A DNA stretch of 62,190 bases, taken from assembly GCF_014212495.1 (NCBI RefSeq), contig NZ_JACKZC010000014.1, positions 1-62,190 on the forward strand, written 5' to 3'. The stretch's first letter is position 1. Each line of letters begins with the position of its first letter. A program made the position numbers and the translations under genes. This DNA is from Pontibacter sp. Tf4 (lineage in GTDB: Bacteria > Bacteroidota > Bacteroidia > Cytophagales > Hymenobacteraceae). The notes beneath the pieces were generated by a model. That model worked only from the letters and a program-made list of their open reading frames with translations, was not told the DNA's origin and searched no databases. Positions 61,023-62,190 of this stretch are shown piece by piece.

Positions 61023-62190
61023 GTGACCAGGAAAGGGTACCTGCTGAACCTTATCCTGTTTCTGCTGCCATACCTTGCCGTTGCGCAGCAGCCCTATTTA
61101 ACCGGCACCGACTTCTGGTTTATCTGTCGTAGCGAATCAAATACAGACGGCCCTACGCTTTATGTTTCATCAGCGTATGCTACTACCGTTAAGGTAGAAC
61201 TGCCGGCTACAGGCCATGTCACCCGGTTTTCTGTAGCTGCAGGGGAAACCAAAGCTTTTCTGATGACTTATTTCTATGGAGGTGGCACTTCAGGGAGTAT
61301 TCATAACGAGGGGGTTCACGTAACATCAGAAAAGCCCGTTGAATTACTGATAAGTATACCTTCCGAAGAGTATCGAAAACATGCAACGCAGCTTTATCCT
61401 ACGGCCATATTAGGCTATGAGTATTTTACCCTAAACCAGGAGCTTCGTTACCAGTATCCCGGGGCCTCTGGTGGCTCTTATGAAATACTGGCGGTGGAAG
61501 ACAACACCCTGGTAGAGGTAACAGCAACTTTCAGTAATGACCTAAATCTGCCTGCCCATCAGCCTTTCACACTTCGTATGATGGCAGGAGACAGGTATAC
61601 CATGCATTCCGGGGAGGTAGACGCCACAGGCAGCAAGGTCAGGTCCATCAGCGACGGCAAGCATGGCCGGAAAAGGATTGCTGTGTTCGCAAACTCCCGC
61701 AACATGTCACCTAATCGGACTCCCATCCGGCAAGTAGACAGCTATCACCAGCAGCTTTTCCCGGTACGGCTGTGGGGCCAGGAATACGTATCAGCACCCC
61801 TAATGAACAGTGGAGTCCGCCATACCTACAAAGTAGTGGCCGCCTACTGCAACACCAAGGTCAGCATCAACAACGCAGCCCCGGTCACCATCGGGGCGGG
61901 GGAGTTTATCCAGTTCGACAGCGAAACGGCCTGCCACATTGTGGCCGATAAGCCCATTGCTGTTGCGCAGTACTTTCACCGCGACTGGGATGAGACAAAA
62001 GGGGAGCCGGAAACCGTGATGCTGGCACCGGTAGAACAGGGGGTAACAGAAGCGACGATCACCTCCAAATCCCTGGTCAACATCCACGAGCACTTCATCA
62101 ACGTGGTCATCCCTACGGCGCAGGCCGCATCGTTCCGGTTGGATGGCGCACCTATAGCCTTTTCGCCCATGCCTTCTAACCCGGCTTTGT
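61023..62190 (+). CDS. Secreted IgGFc-binding-like protein, 3' end cut by the window
   Basis: A frame open to the right edge lacks an upstream ATG and was read directly. I place the start at GTG 61023, giving the signal peptide MTRKGYLLNLILFLLPYLAVA then QQPYL; a TTG at 60978 in the same frame is an alternative. The mature part begins GTDFWFICRSESN, the pattern of IgGFc-binding N-terminal domains (pfam IgGFc_binding), followed by beta-sandwich blocks (KVELPATGHVTRFSV; TYKVVAAYCNTKVSINN; PIAVAQYFHRDWDE). Over 380 residues are visible. Bacteroidota homologues are large, often T9SS-exported and adhesin-like. It has one CTATAG core, near the right edge. Function is inferred only. Confidence 0.72.
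   Translation, partial: MTRKGYLLNLILFLLPYLAVAQQPYLTGTDFWFICRSESNTDGPTLYVSSAYATTVKVELPATGHVTRFSVAAGETKAFLMTYFYGGGTSGSIHNEGVHVTSEKPVELLISIPSEEYRKHATQLYPTAILGYEYFTLNQELRYQYPGASGGSYEILAVEDNTLVEVTATFSNDLNLPAHQPFTLRMMAGDRYTMHSGEVDATGSKVRSISDGKHGRKRIAVFANSRNMSPNRTPIRQVDSYHQQLFPVRLWGQEYVSAPLMNSGVRHTYKVVAAYCNTKVSINNAAPVTIGAGEFIQFDSETACHIVADKPIAVAQYFHRDWDETKGEPETVMLAPVEQGVTEATITSKSLVNIHEHFINVVIPTAQAASFRLDGAPIAFSPMPSNPAL

Noticed and set aside
60941..61132. 63-residue plus-strand frame before the last gene
   Set aside because: It is out of frame with the much longer secreted-protein frame that starts at 60978/61023; the longer frame has a signal peptide and continues to the edge.
1..62190. CRISPR arrays, tRNAs, insertion sequences or prophage
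   Set aside because: I saw no regularly spaced direct repeats, no tRNA cloverleaf with a TTCGAAT-type arm, no transposase, integrase or phage structural gene in any frame.

Overview
The window reads as chromosome of a Bacteroidota bacterium, most likely order Cytophagales, and in my judgement a Pontibacter-like member of Hymenobacteraceae (inference, no search run). The reasons are a set of type IX secretion (T9SS) genes (porV, porU, sprA), two-TatA and DUF4292/TPR/EnvC-type envelope clusters, T9SS C-terminal sorting domains, TAnnTTTG-type promoter boxes, and mid-range GC. No phage, integrase, transposase, CRISPR array or tRNA was seen. A 5S rRNA at the left edge implies that an rRNA operon ends here.

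Layout. 0-0.6 kb: 5S rRNA and convergent terminators. 0.6-8.7 kb (minus): MBL hydrolase, pssA, purS, porU, porV and a catalytically degenerate M16 protein. 8.7-14.2 kb (plus): FAD oxidoreductase, a large TolB-like outer-membrane protein and a serine hydrolase. 14.2-17.3 kb: repeat-rich spacers around a SulP transporter, then purQ. 17.5-20.9 kb (plus): YicC-type RNase and a tandem pair of HEIGH-motif lipoprotein metalloproteases. 20.9-21.7 kb: gene-free repeat-rich spacer. 21.7-40.4 kb (minus): T9SS-exported S8 protease, M28 peptidase, VanZ, gcvH, sprA, ruvA, malic enzyme, LysM lytic transglycosylase, gatA and two tatA genes. 40.35-41.0 kb: spacer with an orphan promoter/terminator pair on the plus strand. 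41.0-48.8 kb (minus): EnvC-like factor, DUF4292 lipoprotein, TPR protein, nucleotidyltransferase, dut, flippase and enoyl-CoA hydratase. 48.9-50.8 kb (plus): mscL, DUF3078 protein and a small basic secreted protein. 50.9-55.8 kb (minus): the classical rimP-nusA-infB operon. 56.1-59.8 kb (plus): EEP-family protein, cysS and a glutaminyl-cyclase-like M28 lipoprotein. 60.0-62.2 kb: a HigBA-like toxin-antitoxin pair, and the start of a large secreted IgGFc-binding-like protein cut by the window edge.

How the genes fit together. The strongest functional theme is surface export. SprA is the outer-membrane translocon, PorV the shuttle and PorU the sortase. At least one local cargo, the S8 protease, has the sorting domain, and the truncated adhesin-like protein may be another. 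Envelope upkeep (lytic transglycosylase, EnvC-like activator, TPR/DUF4292, flippase, MscL, PssA) and housekeeping (purine synthesis, translation initiation, gatA, cysS) fill the rest.

The most unusual signal is not a gene. The palindrome AACTATAGTT and its half-site AACTATA are scattered through coding and non-coding DNA at a density far above expectation: about 110 copies of the core CTATAG and 21 exact decamers by eye. It looks like a HIP1-type highly iterated palindrome. It supplies stop codons for several genes, sits just upstream of others and forms the arms of one terminator. It is almost missing from infB-nusA-rimP, the TolB-like gene, the toxin-antitoxin pair and the last gene.
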